64,000 nt of DNA from Akkermansiaceae bacterium (GTDB lineage Bacteria; Verrucomicrobiota; Verrucomicrobiia; Verrucomicrobiales; DEV007). The notes beneath the pieces are model-generated. The model did no database searches. It saw only the letters and a program-made list of their open reading frames with translations, and was not told the origin of the DNA. Every line of letters begins with the position of its first letter. Position 1 is the stretch's first letter. A program made the position numbers and the translations under genes. Of the stretch, positions 25,664 through 35,013 are shown in pieces. The stretch is taken from positions 62,001-126,000 of the forward strand of contig JACKQC010000005.1 in assembly GCA_024233085.1 (NCBI GenBank), in the 5' to 3' direction.

Positions 25664-26487
25664 TCCGGGAGAGGGACCAGAGAGGGTTTGGGCAAGGTTG
25701 GCGGGGGTGAGGGCGACCGGAGGGTGTCGCTGCGCGCGAATACCGCGAAGTTCGCCCGGATTCGCGCGGAAAGGGTCGAATTGAACAGAGTTAAAGGCGG
25801 CTGGGTGCTCTTGTCTTTTCGGGCCGATTTTCGGCCAACGCCTTTACCGCCGGTGGGGGTTTCGTTTTCGCCCATCGCCGCGGGTTCAGGACGCCTTTCA
25901 GCCAACGTGGCGTTCGGTTGGATCGACCTTTCGCGGGCGCTGCCTTGGTCTCGTCGTCCCTCCCAAGGCATGACGCGGAACGCTTTTCGGGCGTGGTTCA
26001 TTGCTGGATATTGACCGGAGAAGCTCAAGGCCAACGCGGAGAGTTTATCTTCCCGCCCGAAGCTACCGCCGCGCCAAAGGGCGTTCACCCAGGTCACAGG
26101 CCCCATGGGATGCCGATGAAACAGTGGGTTGTGATTTTCGCCGGATCGTTCTCATAAAACCCCAAGAGCCTGCGGCTTTCGTTCAACGCGGTCTGAGAAG
26201 GAAGCGCCCCAAGGAGGGGGGAATACCCGCCGCCAAAACAACGAACGAAAAAAGATGATTTTGGCGGTTGAGAGAAAGCGGCGCTTTCGTGGCGGAGGAT
26301 CGGGACTTTCGGCCAGGATTTCCGTCTGGCGGGCTTCCTTGTCCGTCATGGAGTTCGCCTCACTCCCGACCAATCTTGGGCCTTGCCAAGAACTGGTAAG
26401 ACGGTCAAACCGAGGGTTCGCCGAGGACTGTCTCGCCGAATCAAGGACGATCGGATTCGGCGTGTGAAAGAGACGCGGCAACGCGCG
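25664..26487. other. 824-bp gene-free stretch
   Basis: The longest gene-free region of the window, between OmpA-like 2 and pilin-like 2, whose 3' ends face each other here. The open frames in it have no recognisable family, no conserved start and a composition unlike the neighbours. Near the left end is the GGGTTTGGGCAAGG sequence shared with the tail of the first OmpA-like gene. Short words recur (GGCCAACGC or close forms near 25834, 25901 and 26033; CTTTTCGGGC near 25816 and 25981). It may be decayed coding DNA, long 3' regions or an unrecognised RNA. Nothing is firmly supported. Confidence 0.4.
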
Positions 26488-27201
26488 TCACTTCACCGAG
26501 GCCGCCGTGGAGTAGATCGAGTAGGCGGCCTGGAGTTCTTCATCCTCCGACGTCGCCGCGGCGGCGGAGACCGAATAGGTCTTCGCGGCGACTGTCGTCG
26601 CGGATTCGGAATCCGACGCGGTCTCCACCGTCGAGGCGGCGGCGACCACGGTGGGTTCGGTCGCGGACGAGCCGGAGCCGCCGGAAGTCGACGTTTTGGT
26701 GAAAAACAGGGAGCTGCCCGGCTCCATGTCGTCGGGATCGCCGTAAACGAGGCGCAATTCGGAATAGTCGTAGACGATGTTGAGGTATTTCTCGATGTCC
26801 TCGACCTCGTCGTCGGCCAGGTGAGGCATGCGGAAGGGAGAGCCCGCCATCGGGCCGGAGGGAACAATGATTCCTTCGCGCAACAACCGGATGGTGGCGC
26901 CGACACCGCCCATGGAGTCGGGAATGACGTGCGCCACGCCCAGAGCGGCCAACTCCGCCGACATGGAGGCGATTTCTTTGGCGTTTTTCTTCGTTTTGGA
27001 GGCGTTGGCGGTTTCGAAGATGTTCGAGACGGCGGGAGCGGCCACGGCGGCAATGATGCCGATGACGGCGATGCAGGCGAGGAGTTCGCTCAAACCGAAT
27101 CCGCCCGCTCGGCGCGGGCTTTTGCGCGGGGCCGCGGGCCGCCGCGCGCGGGGGGGAAGCCCGCGGATCGAATCAGAGAATCTGGAACCCGATTTTTGCA
27201 A
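26488..27201 (-). CDS. Type IV pilin-like protein 2
   Basis: A 237-residue protein if translation starts at the TTG at 27201; an ATG at 27324 also opens the frame. I prefer the TTG because it gives a 34-residue Arg-rich leader ending RKSPRRAGG, like the 32-residue leader of pilin-like 1, before FGLSELLACIAVIGIIAAVA with Glu at mature position 5. The mature block LGVAHVIPDSMGGVGATIRL to IVYDYSELRLVYGDPDD repeats that of pilin-like 1. It then adds a 75-residue Ser/Thr/Ala-rich tail absent from copy 1. That tail looks like a flexible, perhaps glycosylated or surface-exposed segment. It is divergent from the hybrid histidine kinase. Confidence 0.77.
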   Translation of the reverse strand: MQKSGSRFSDSIRGLPPRARRPAAPRKSPRRAGGFGLSELLACIAVIGIIAAVAAPAVSNIFETANASKTKKNAKEIASMSAELAALGVAHVIPDSMGGVGATIRLLREGIIVPSGPMAGSPFRMPHLADDEVEDIEKYLNIVYDYSELRLVYGDPDDMEPGSSLFFTKTSTSGGSGSSATEPTVVAAASTVETASDSESATTVAAKTYSVSAAAATSEDEELQAAYSIYSTAASVK

Positions 27202-27285
27202 TGAACTAATTGTGAGGGGTTTGTGAATTTTGGGGTAATCCGCTAAAAATTCAAAAAACCGAAAATAATCGTTGATCTTAGCAGA

Positions 27286-27298
27286 TATAATTATTATA
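27286..27298. promoter_or_regulatory. AT palindrome between pilin 2 and hybrid kinase
   Basis: TATAAT-T-ATTATA is a near-perfect AT palindrome in the divergent gap between pilin-like 2 (start 27201) and the histidine kinase (start 27318). It resembles in style the ATAATTGCAATTAT palindrome before pilin-like 1. It could hold a -10 element for the kinase, lying 20 bp before its ATG. Confidence 0.3.
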
Positions 27299-27317
27299 AT
27301 AGCTGCATTTATCGCAA

Positions 27318-30300
27318 ATGCCAAGCGTTTTTTGGGTTCGAATCTCGTTTTTGGGAGCGCTTTTGCTCTTTCTGGCCGATTGGCCGGGATGGGCGGAAGA
27401 GTCGGAATCGGCGTTGGAGCATCTGCGTTTCAGTTCTCTGGGAACGGTTCAGGGGCTTTCCTCGGATCGGGTGACCGCCGTGGCCCACGATGCCTCCGGA
27501 TACGTCTGGCTGGCGACGGATCGGGGCTTGAACCGCTTCGACGGCTTTGAGGTGCATTCCTTTTTCCGGGATCCCAAGAATCCCGAGACGCTGAGCAGCG
27601 ACCGGCTCACCGCCCTTTGTCGGGACAACAAGAACGTCCTTTGGGTGGGGACGGCGGATGGCGGCTTGAATCGCTTCGATCCGGTGACGACCAAGGCCGT
27701 TCTCCCGTTCCGCATGGCGGGGGAGTCGATGAAGCCGCTGGTGACGGGGCGCATTGAGTGCATTGCTTTCGAGAAAGAGACCGAGACCCTCTGGGTGGCG
27801 ACCGACAGCGGCCTTTTCTGGATCGACATCGGAGTGCACAGCGCGGGACGCTGCGAGGGCGAGATCGGGCATGGCCCTGTGGCGTCTCTGTGCCTGAGAA
27901 TGGACGGTGGCGTCTGGGCGGCCGGTTTTGACGGAAAGCTGTATCGGAATTCGCCGCGGGAACGGGGTGTCTTTGAAATGGTCTGGGAAGCCGGGGCGCC
28001 GATTCGGGCGATCGCGGAGGAGTCGACCGGAAAACTGTGGATCGGCACCGACGGGGCGGGTCTGTTCAGTTTTCAGGAAGGGGAGAGGGCGCCGGTTCCC
28101 GTCACGGTCGCGGCGCCGGGACCGGGGGAGAGCGCGACATCCTGCCGCGACGTGACGGCGCTTTGGATCGCGGACACCAAGGAAGACTTGTGGGTCGGCA
28201 CTTCTCGCGGCCTTTTTCGCCGGAACCGGATCGACGGGACGATCAATCGCTACCGGCGGGATTTGTCGGATTCGTGGAGCCTCGGAGACGATTCGGTCAC
28301 GTCGATCTGGGGAATCGTGTCGAAATTCAAGAGCGAGAAGGCGGGGGTTTCTGAAGTGCTGTGGGTTGGCACCGAGCATGGAGGGGCGAGCCGGGCGGCC
28401 CTGAACCGCAATTTGTTTCCGCATGTCGCGAAGCGAACCGAGCAGCGCAACGGCCTCGTCGATGGGTCTGTGTATGGGATGGTGGAGCGGCGCGACGGAT
28501 CGGTCTGGATCGGCACCGAGGGCGGGGTGAATCGATGGGATCGCGGCTCGGGTGAATTCGCGCTGCCCCTGGCGGAGTTTTCGGGATTGCCGACCGCCTT
28601 TGTGACCGTCCTGGCGGAAGACCCCCGCGATCGCCTGTGGATGGGCACGCGGGGCGGGGGAGTGGTGCGCCTGAGCGCCGATGGGCGCCGGGTCGAGACA
28701 TTCAGGGCCGGAAGCGGTGAGCCGGGCACGCTGGCGCATGACTCGGTGTCGGAGGTGTTTGTCGATTCCTCCGGAGGAGTCTGGATTGGGACCCTCGGGG
28801 AAGGCGTTTCGCGGTATTTCGAAACGGAGGACGGAGCGCGCGGCGGATTCCAGAGGATCGAGGTCGACGAGGAATCGTCCGCGCTGCCGGGATCGGCGGA
28901 TTCCCGAGCGAGCTTCATTTCCGCGATGTGCGAGGACGGCTTGCGAAGAGTGTGGGTCGGGGCCTGGGACGGGCTCTTCCTGGTCGACGCAACGACGGGG
29001 AAGCTGAGATCCTTCCGCACGGAGTTTCCGCGGGGAACGGGTCTCAGCTCGAACCGAATCGCGGATCTCCTCGCCGACTCGAAGGGGCGCATCTGGGTGG
29101 CCACCGAGGACAACGGACTCAACTGCATCGAGACCGAGACGGGCGATATCCGGTTTTTCAACTCGGTCAACTCCGAGCTGCCCGGAGATCAGGTGTTTGG
29201 GGTACTGGAGGACAATGAGGGCGGCATCTGGGTTTCGACCGATCACGGGATCGGCCGCCTGATTCCGGAGACGAGCGAGTTTCGCGTCTTCGACGTCGAC
29301 GACGGATTGCAGGGGGAGGTGTTTCATTCCGGAGCCCGGCTGCGGTTGAGGAGCGGGCGCCTGATCTTTGGGGGGATGAACGGCTTCAACGTGATCGACC
29401 CGGCGCGGTTGCCCACGATTCGGCAGATCCCGCAGCCGGTGCTGACCGGGCTGGAAATGTTCGGCGAGCCCGTGGTGCCGGAGCCGGGCGGGGAAATTCT
29501 CCGCAAGCCGCTGGCCGCCACCGGCGAGCTGAAGATTCCCTACGATGCCCGCAACCGTATCGCCTTTCGGTTCGCCACGCTCGATTTCGCCTCCTCCAGT
29601 GTCATGTTCTTTCGCTATCGACTGGAAGGTTTGGAGGAAAGCTGGACTCTGGCCGAAAACGACCGCCGCGCCACCTACACCTCGCTCTCGCCGCGGCGCT
29701 ACACTTTCATAGTACAGAGTTCCCTCGACGGGAAAGTCTGGAACGAAAACGCCGCCCGCGTGGCGGTCGTCATCACCCCGGCCTGGTACCGTACTTGGTG
29801 GGCGATGGGGGGATACGGTGTCATTGTCGTGCTGCTCGGTTACCTGCTGGTCCGATCCCGGCTCGCGAAGCAGAAAAATCTCCGCCAGCAGGCCGAAGCC
29901 GAGCGTGACCGCGCCGAAGCCGAATTGGCCCGCCACCTCCAGCAGGCTGTGCTCATCGAGCGGACCAGCCGCGAATTTGGCGAGGGCGGGAGCGACGCGG
30001 ACGCGTTTTTTCAGAGCGCCCTTCGGCGGTTGCGGGAACACTTTGGCGCCTGCCGATGCATTCTGCGCGTGTTCGACGAGGAAAACAGCGAGGGGGAGAG
30101 CGACGGATTTTCCCTCCTCGCGGAGGAATGCGCTCCCGGAGCCCCGTCCATCCGCGAGGTGCCGCTACCGCCGGGGGGGCTGGCGGTGCTCGACCGCTTC
30201 GGCCACGAATCCGGGCCCTTCACCGCCGAGGACATCTTGCGGCGACCGCAAGGGGACCGGTTTCTTCAGGTGCTGAAGAGCTGGGGGTCGCAGTCCTTTC

Positions 30301-31781
30301 TCGCGATGCGAACGGCTTGTTTCGATCAGCCAAACGGCCTCATCATTCTCCAGCAGTGCAACACCGCCCGCGCTTGGTTGACGACCGAGGCCCAACTCCT
30401 CGAAACCGTCGCCCATCAGATCGGGATGGCCATTGCCCAGCACCAGCTCAGCCTGCGGGAGGAGCGCCAGCGGGCCGAACTCGACGAGGCCCGGTGCTCC
30501 GCCGAGGCCGCCAATCAGGCCAAGAGCCAGTTCCTGGCCCGCATGACCCATGAGATCCGGACCCCGCTGAACGCCATCCTCGGCTTTTCGCAGATCATCC
30601 GCAACGACCGCGAGCTGACTCCCCGGCAGCGCGAGAACATCGAGATCATCAATCAGAGCGGCGAACATCTTCTCAATGTGATCAACTCCGTGCTCGACCT
30701 GTCGAAGATCGAAGCCGGGAAATTCGAGGTCGACATCGAGCGCTTCGAATTCGACCGGCTCCTCGCCAGCGTCCGTGAAATGCTCGTGCTCAAGGCCACC
30801 GAGCGAGGGCTCAAGCTCGACATTGTCCGCGCCACCGCGCTTCCGCGCATCATCGACTGCGACAAGAACAAACTCCGCCAGATCCTGATCAACCTTCTCG
30901 GGAACGCCATCAAGTTCACCAACGAGGGCGGCATCACCCTGTCCTGCTGGGCTCAGGCGCTGGGGTCCCCCGAAACCGTCGACGGGATACGGCGCCGCGG
31001 CATCCGGCTCTGGTTCGAGATTGTCGATACCGGTTGCGGCATTCCCGAGGAGGAAATACCCCTGCTTTTCGGCGACTTCAACCAGACCAGCTCCGGCCGC
31101 CGCAAGGAGCAGGGCTCGGGTCTCGGACTTTCCATCTCCCGTTCCTTTGTCGAAATGCTCGGCGGCGAAATCGATGTCACCAGCGTTCTTGGCGAGGGCA
31201 CCACGTTCCGATTTTCGGTCATGTGCGACGAGGTGTCCGCGCCCCCGGTAGTGGAAGCGGTTCCCGAGTCCGAAGTGGTCAGTGAGGCGGGAGGTGGCGC
31301 CGCGCCGCGTCATCGCGCGAATCTTCGCCGCTTCGACCGCGTGGCCGCCCTCGCGCCGGGGCAGCCGGAGTATCGCATCCTCGTCGCGGACGACCAGCCC
31401 GCCAATCGGCTCCTGTTGCACAAATTTCTCGAGCCCGTCGGCTTCGTGCTCAAGGACGCCGAGGATGGCGTCAAAGCCGTCGAGGGCTGGCGCGACTGGA
31501 GGCCTCATCTCATTCTTATGGACGAGGAGATGCCGCGCCAGACCGGGCTCGAGGCCACGCGCGAGATTGTCGCCGCCTGCGAAGCGGGCGAGGGTGAGCG
31601 TCCGGTGATCATATCGATGACGGCTTTCGCCCTGGAGATGAATCGCGAGGCCGCCATGGCGGCCGGGTGCGTCGACTTTGTCCCGAAGCCCTTCCGAATG
31701 GAGGATCTCTTCGAGGTGCTTCAGCGTCATCTCGGTGTCGAGTACGTCCACGAGGGCGAGGAAATCGCCCTGCCCGGGTGA
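27318..31781 (+). CDS. Hybrid sensor histidine kinase with two-component propeller domain
   Basis: A 1487-residue protein. A signal peptide is followed by a periplasmic double propeller of Reg_prop repeats (about 30-700; units such as GYVWLATDRGLNRFDG, VLWVGTADGGLNRFD, GRIWVATEDNGLN and GGIWVSTDHGIGRL), a Y_Y_Y domain (about 745-825), a membrane helix (near 830-850), a coiled coil, a GAF domain (about 890-1040), HisKA with FLARMTHEIRTPLNA (His1078) and HATPase_c with NLLGNAIKFTNEGG, DTGCGIPEEE and GSGLGLS. A C-terminal receiver domain has Asp1402 in LMDEEMP and Lys in PKPF. It has no DNA-binding output, unlike the HTCS regulators that share the propeller, so a separate regulator must receive the phosphate. 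In relatives the propeller senses glycans. It is divergent from pilin-like 2. Confidence 0.93.
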   Translation: MPSVFWVRISFLGALLLFLADWPGWAEESESALEHLRFSSLGTVQGLSSDRVTAVAHDASGYVWLATDRGLNRFDGFEVHSFFRDPKNPETLSSDRLTALCRDNKNVLWVGTADGGLNRFDPVTTKAVLPFRMAGESMKPLVTGRIECIAFEKETETLWVATDSGLFWIDIGVHSAGRCEGEIGHGPVASLCLRMDGGVWAAGFDGKLYRNSPRERGVFEMVWEAGAPIRAIAEESTGKLWIGTDGAGLFSFQEGERAPVPVTVAAPGPGESATSCRDVTALWIADTKEDLWVGTSRGLFRRNRIDGTINRYRRDLSDSWSLGDDSVTSIWGIVSKFKSEKAGVSEVLWVGTEHGGASRAALNRNLFPHVAKRTEQRNGLVDGSVYGMVERRDGSVWIGTEGGVNRWDRGSGEFALPLAEFSGLPTAFVTVLAEDPRDRLWMGTRGGGVVRLSADGRRVETFRAGSGEPGTLAHDSVSEVFVDSSGGVWIGTLGEGVSRYFETEDGARGGFQRIEVDEESSALPGSADSRASFISAMCEDGLRRVWVGAWDGLFLVDATTGKLRSFRTEFPRGTGLSSNRIADLLADSKGRIWVATEDNGLNCIETETGDIRFFNSVNSELPGDQVFGVLEDNEGGIWVSTDHGIGRLIPETSEFRVFDVDDGLQGEVFHSGARLRLRSGRLIFGGMNGFNVIDPARLPTIRQIPQPVLTGLEMFGEPVVPEPGGEILRKPLAATGELKIPYDARNRIAFRFATLDFASSSVMFFRYRLEGLEESWTLAENDRRATYTSLSPRRYTFIVQSSLDGKVWNENAARVAVVITPAWYRTWWAMGGYGVIVVLLGYLLVRSRLAKQKNLRQQAEAERDRAEAELARHLQQAVLIERTSREFGEGGSDADAFFQSALRRLREHFGACRCILRVFDEENSEGESDGFSLLAEECAPGAPSIREVPLPPGGLAVLDRFGHESGPFTAEDILRRPQGDRFLQVLKSWGSQSFLAMRTACFDQPNGLIILQQCNTARAWLTTEAQLLETVAHQIGMAIAQHQLSLREERQRAELDEARCSAEAANQAKSQFLARMTHEIRTPLNAILGFSQIIRNDRELTPRQRENIEIINQSGEHLLNVINSVLDLSKIEAGKFEVDIERFEFDRLLASVREMLVLKATERGLKLDIVRATALPRIIDCDKNKLRQILINLLGNAIKFTNEGGITLSCWAQALGSPETVDGIRRRGIRLWFEIVDTGCGIPEEEIPLLFGDFNQTSSGRRKEQGSGLGLSISRSFVEMLGGEIDVTSVLGEGTTFRFSVMCDEVSAPPVVEAVPESEVVSEAGGGAAPRHRANLRRFDRVAALAPGQPEYRILVADDQPANRLLLHKFLEPVGFVLKDAEDGVKAVEGWRDWRPHLILMDEEMPRQTGLEATREIVAACEAGEGERPVIISMTAFALEMNREAAMAAGCVDFVPKPFRMEDLFEVLQRHLGVEYVHEGEEIALPG

Positions 31782-31862
31782 GACGGCTGAGACGCTTTTT
31801 CCCGGAGCGGTCCAATCGAGGCTTGGCAGGAGGGCGAGATCCGGCCTAAACTCCGTCCGGCG

Positions 31863-32504
31863 ATGAGAGAGAAAAACCGGCGCGATCAAACCCCGGGGGA
31901 GGAATGGGTAAATGCCGTGACGCACGGCGTGGGTTTCCTGGCGGCGGCGATCGTGGCTCCCCTGGCGATCGTCTGGATCGCGGCGGAGGCGCGGATCGGG
32001 ATCGTGGTGGGCGCGGGGGTCTTCGCCGGGACGGCGGCGGTGCTTTACCTGGCCTCGGCCCTTTATCACGCGCTGCCGGCCGGGCCGGCCAAACGATTTT
32101 TTCGGCAGGTGGATTACGCGGCGATCTACACCTTGATCGCGGGGAGCTACACGCCTTTCGCGATCGGGGTGCTCGGCGGGGCGCTGGGTTGGACGCTTTT
32201 GGGCGTGGTATGGACACTGGCTCTGGCGGGAATGTTGACGAAGGTGCTGGGTTTTCTGCGCTGTCCGAAACTGACGACCGGACTTTACGTGGCGCTGGGC
32301 TGGCTGGTGCTTGCCGTGCTGCGTCAGTTGTGGAGCGCGATGTCGCCCGAGGCCTTCGGCTGGCTGGTGGCCGGCGGCCTGGCCTACACGGTGGGGGTCG
32401 TCTTTTTCGTGGGAGACCGGAAACCGTGGTTTCACGCGATCTGGCATGTCTTCGTGCTGGCGGGAACGGTGTGTCACTTCACGGCGGTATTGCTGTCCCG
32501 CTGA
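31863..32504 (+). CDS. Hemolysin III / PAQR family membrane protein
   Basis: A 213-residue protein with seven hydrophobic helices. Family motifs are EEWVNAVTHGVGFLAAA at the start, YLASALYHALP in the second helix and HAIWHVFVLAGTVCHF at the end. Their Ser, Asp and His residues form the zinc site of PAQR-fold hydrolase-like proteins. Bacterial members (TrhA/YqfA type) influence membrane fluidity or fatty-acid homeostasis. The hemolysin name is historical and does not imply toxicity here. It lies 81 bp after the hybrid kinase on the same strand, with no evident functional link. Confidence 0.9.
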   Translation: MREKNRRDQTPGEEWVNAVTHGVGFLAAAIVAPLAIVWIAAEARIGIVVGAGVFAGTAAVLYLASALYHALPAGPAKRFFRQVDYAAIYTLIAGSYTPFAIGVLGGALGWTLLGVVWTLALAGMLTKVLGFLRCPKLTTGLYVALGWLVLAVLRQLWSAMSPEAFGWLVAGGLAYTVGVVFFVGDRKPWFHAIWHVFVLAGTVCHFTAVLLSR

Positions 32505-32742
32505 CGTTTTGTTTAACATGTCCGAATTATCTCATTGCCCGCGCGGGGCTTTCGGGCGATAATGGCGGGGTTCCGCTTGCCTGACGGGTCAAAATGAGGG
32601 TTGGCGGACAATTTCGCAGGAGTAGAGCCGTTCCCGCCGGGGAGGAATGGAAGCAAGGCAGGCAGCCGGGATTTCGCGGGCGTCCGTTTTTTTCGGGGCG
32701 ACCGGGGAATGGCGAGTGTCGGCCTTCAACCCCGCGTTTGCC
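32505..32742 (+). promoter_or_regulatory. Leader region of bcsAB
   Basis: A 238-bp gap before the cellulose synthase genes. It includes a GC-rich hairpin-like stretch, GCCCGCGCGGGGCTTTCGGG (32537-32556). I looked for a cyclic di-GMP riboswitch, which would suit the neighbours, but the conserved cores of the known classes are not visible. Confidence 0.3.
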
Positions 32743-35013
32743 ATGCCTGACCCATCCGCCTCAACCGTTGGAACGCCGCTTGCCCCGGAAACGGACGCGG
32801 ACTTGTTGCGGAGACGCCTTTTCTTTGCCTGGCTGATCGGGCTCGCCGGCATTTTCGCGCTGGGATCGATTCCGGTCGACGCCGGAGCGCATCTGTCGGT
32901 GTCGTGGACGGTGGTGGTGTTTCTCTGGTTCGCCCGGTGGTTCGAGTGGCGGGGAATACCGCGTTTTGTGGTGCTTTTCGCGGCGCTGTATCTCGCCGCC
33001 CGCTATCTGATCTGGCGATCAACCAACACGCTGGGATTCACCGACCCGGTGAGCCACACGGCGGCGCTGTTGCTGTTCGGGGCGGAAGTCTACGGGATCT
33101 CGATCATGTTTCTCGGCGCGTTCATCAACGGATTGCCCCGCGAGCGGCCAGTTCTGCCCGAGGTGGCTGACACCGATCTCCCGACGGTCGATATCTTCAT
33201 CCCAACCTACAACGAATCGGCGGAGGTCATTGAAACCACCCTGATCGCCGCGACGCGCATCGATTATCCGGCGGAGAAACTGCGGGTCTATCTGCTCGAC
33301 GACGGCGGCACGGAACAGAAACGCAACAGCTCGGATCCGCGCGTGGCGGGGGCCGCGCTGGATCGGGGCGAGACCCTGCGGCTGATGTGCCGGCGGGTGG
33401 GGGCGAACTACCGGACACGGGCGAAAAACGAGCGGGCCAAGGCGGGGAATCTTAACGCGGCCTTCGCGGACACCGACGGCGATCTGGTGCTGGTGCTCGA
33501 CTGCGACCACGTGCCGACCGAGCAGATTCTGCGCGAGACGGCGCCCTACTTTGTGGGTGATGCGAAGCTCTTCCTGGTGCAGACGCCCCACTTCTTCATC
33601 AACGAGGACCCGGTGGAGCGAAATCTCGATTCCCACGCTCGGATGCCCGCGGAGAGCGAGATGTTTTACTCCGTGGTGCAGCGGGGTCTGGATTTCTGGG
33701 AGAGTTCGTTTTTCTGCGGGTCGGCGGCCCTGCTGCGTCGACGATGCCTGGAGGAGGTGGGCGGTTTCATGGGCGACACCATCACCGAGGACGCGGAGAC
33801 CTCCATCATGCTGCACGCGAAGGGTTACAAGAGCCTCTACGTGCCGAAGCCGCTCATCGCGGGACTGCTCCCGGAGACCCTGCGCAGTTTTGTGACTCAG
33901 CGAATCCGCTGGGCGCAGGGAATGGTGCAAATCTTTGTGCTGAAAAACCCGCTCCTGCTCCGCGGATTGAAGCCGTGGCAGCGGCTCTGTTACTTCAACA
34001 ATTGTTACTTCTGGTTCTTCCCCTACGCCCGGTTGATGTTCCTGCTCGCGCCGCTGCTGTTCCTGTTGTTCGGCCTCAAGATTTACAACGCCAACAGCGC
34101 GGAGATTCTCGCCTACTCCCTGCCGCAGGTGCTGGTCGCCTTCTTGTTCACGGATTTCCTCTTTGGAAAGGTTCGCTGGTCGTTCATCTCGGATCTCTAC
34201 GAACTGCTGCAAAGCCTCTACACGCTGCCCGCCATCGTGGGCGTGCTGATGAAGCCGCGCGCCCCGGTCTTCAACGTCACGCCGAAGGGCGAGCAGAGCG
34301 ACCGCGACTTCGTGTCGCCGCTGGGCGTGCCGTTCTATTTTCTCGCCTTGCTGACCGCGGTCGCGCTGGGCATGGGATTCTGGCGCCTCGCGAACTGGAA
34401 CACCAACCTTCACGTCATTCTCATCACCATGGTTTGGGCGGCGGCCAATCTGGTGCTCCTGCTCGCCGCCGTCGGCATCGCCTTCGAACGCCGGCAGCGC
34501 CGCGCCTGTCCCCGCATTCCCGTGGAGTGGCGTGGAGAGATCGAGAACGGGCGGATGATCGCCGAGACCCGCGTCCACGACATCTCCGCCACCGGCATGC
34601 GCATTGAGGTGCCCTGGGCGGCGGTCGGCGAACTGAAAAAAGGCGACCGGGTGAGTCTCCGCGTCGAGACCGGCGAAGGAAAGCCGGAGAAAACCGTGCG
34701 CGGCGTGCTCCAGGGACTCTTTCCCGACGAGGAGGAGGAGGAGATGTACGCCGGCATCCTTTTCGATCATCGGTCGATCGACGAGGCGGCCGAAAAAGTC
34801 TCTTTGATCTACGGGGACTCGGACCTCTGGGTCGAGATGCAGGAACGTCGCGGCGGTCGGCGCGGCATCCTGTCGAGCCTGTTTTACCTCGCCCGGCTGG
34901 GGATGATTCGCGCGCTCGAAAACACCGCGCACGGCGTCGGGCTCATTCGACGCAATTTCCGGCGGCGCGGGGGAAGCACCGAGGTGGAAACGCTTTTCGA
35001 AACGGTTCGCTGA
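32743..35013 (+). CDS. bcsA: Cellulose synthase catalytic subunit BcsA with PilZ domain
   Basis: A 756-residue inner-membrane processive glycosyltransferase (GT2) that polymerises UDP-glucose into beta-1,4-glucan. Membrane helices flank the GT domain. Catalytic marks are LLDDGG (D186-D187), DCD (253-255), TED (348-350) and QRIRW (386-390). The C-terminal PilZ domain has RACPR (587-591) and DISATG (613-618), the RxxxR and D/NxSxxG pair that binds cyclic di-GMP and releases autoinhibition. The ATG at 32743 gives a normal N-terminus; the frame is open upstream. Its stop overlaps the start of bcsB (TGATG). The GT and PilZ core is complete, so it should be active and c-di-GMP controlled. Confidence 0.93.
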   Translation: MPDPSASTVGTPLAPETDADLLRRRLFFAWLIGLAGIFALGSIPVDAGAHLSVSWTVVVFLWFARWFEWRGIPRFVVLFAALYLAARYLIWRSTNTLGFTDPVSHTAALLLFGAEVYGISIMFLGAFINGLPRERPVLPEVADTDLPTVDIFIPTYNESAEVIETTLIAATRIDYPAEKLRVYLLDDGGTEQKRNSSDPRVAGAALDRGETLRLMCRRVGANYRTRAKNERAKAGNLNAAFADTDGDLVLVLDCDHVPTEQILRETAPYFVGDAKLFLVQTPHFFINEDPVERNLDSHARMPAESEMFYSVVQRGLDFWESSFFCGSAALLRRRCLEEVGGFMGDTITEDAETSIMLHAKGYKSLYVPKPLIAGLLPETLRSFVTQRIRWAQGMVQIFVLKNPLLLRGLKPWQRLCYFNNCYFWFFPYARLMFLLAPLLFLLFGLKIYNANSAEILAYSLPQVLVAFLFTDFLFGKVRWSFISDLYELLQSLYTLPAIVGVLMKPRAPVFNVTPKGEQSDRDFVSPLGVPFYFLALLTAVALGMGFWRLANWNTNLHVILITMVWAAANLVLLLAAVGIAFERRQRRACPRIPVEWRGEIENGRMIAETRVHDISATGMRIEVPWAAVGELKKGDRVSLRVETGEGKPEKTVRGVLQGLFPDEEEEEMYAGILFDHRSIDEAAEKVSLIYGDSDLWVEMQERRGGRRGILSSLFYLARLGMIRALENTAHGVGLIRRNFRRRGGSTEVETLFETVR

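Noticed and set aside
26152..26481. 109-residue frame on the minus strand in the gene-free region
   Set aside because: The frame has a Pro/Arg-rich product without a recognisable domain or a plausible start region, and nothing distinguishes it from chance frames in GC-rich DNA.
27325..27350. GGGTTCGAATCTCG resembles a tRNA T-loop
   Set aside because: The flanking bases give only a weak stem, no anticodon arm or CCA end lies at the right distance, and the stretch is inside the start of the histidine kinase gene.
27309..30041. Very long open frame antisense to the hybrid kinase
   Set aside because: It is a by-product of high GC in the coding strand. The predicted protein is Arg/Pro/His-rich with no domain, while the sense strand has a complete multi-domain kinase.
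32505..32742. Possible cyclic di-GMP riboswitch before bcsA
   Set aside because: The context is attractive, but the conserved cores of the known classes are not found. Control by the PilZ domain of BcsA is enough to explain c-di-GMP dependence.
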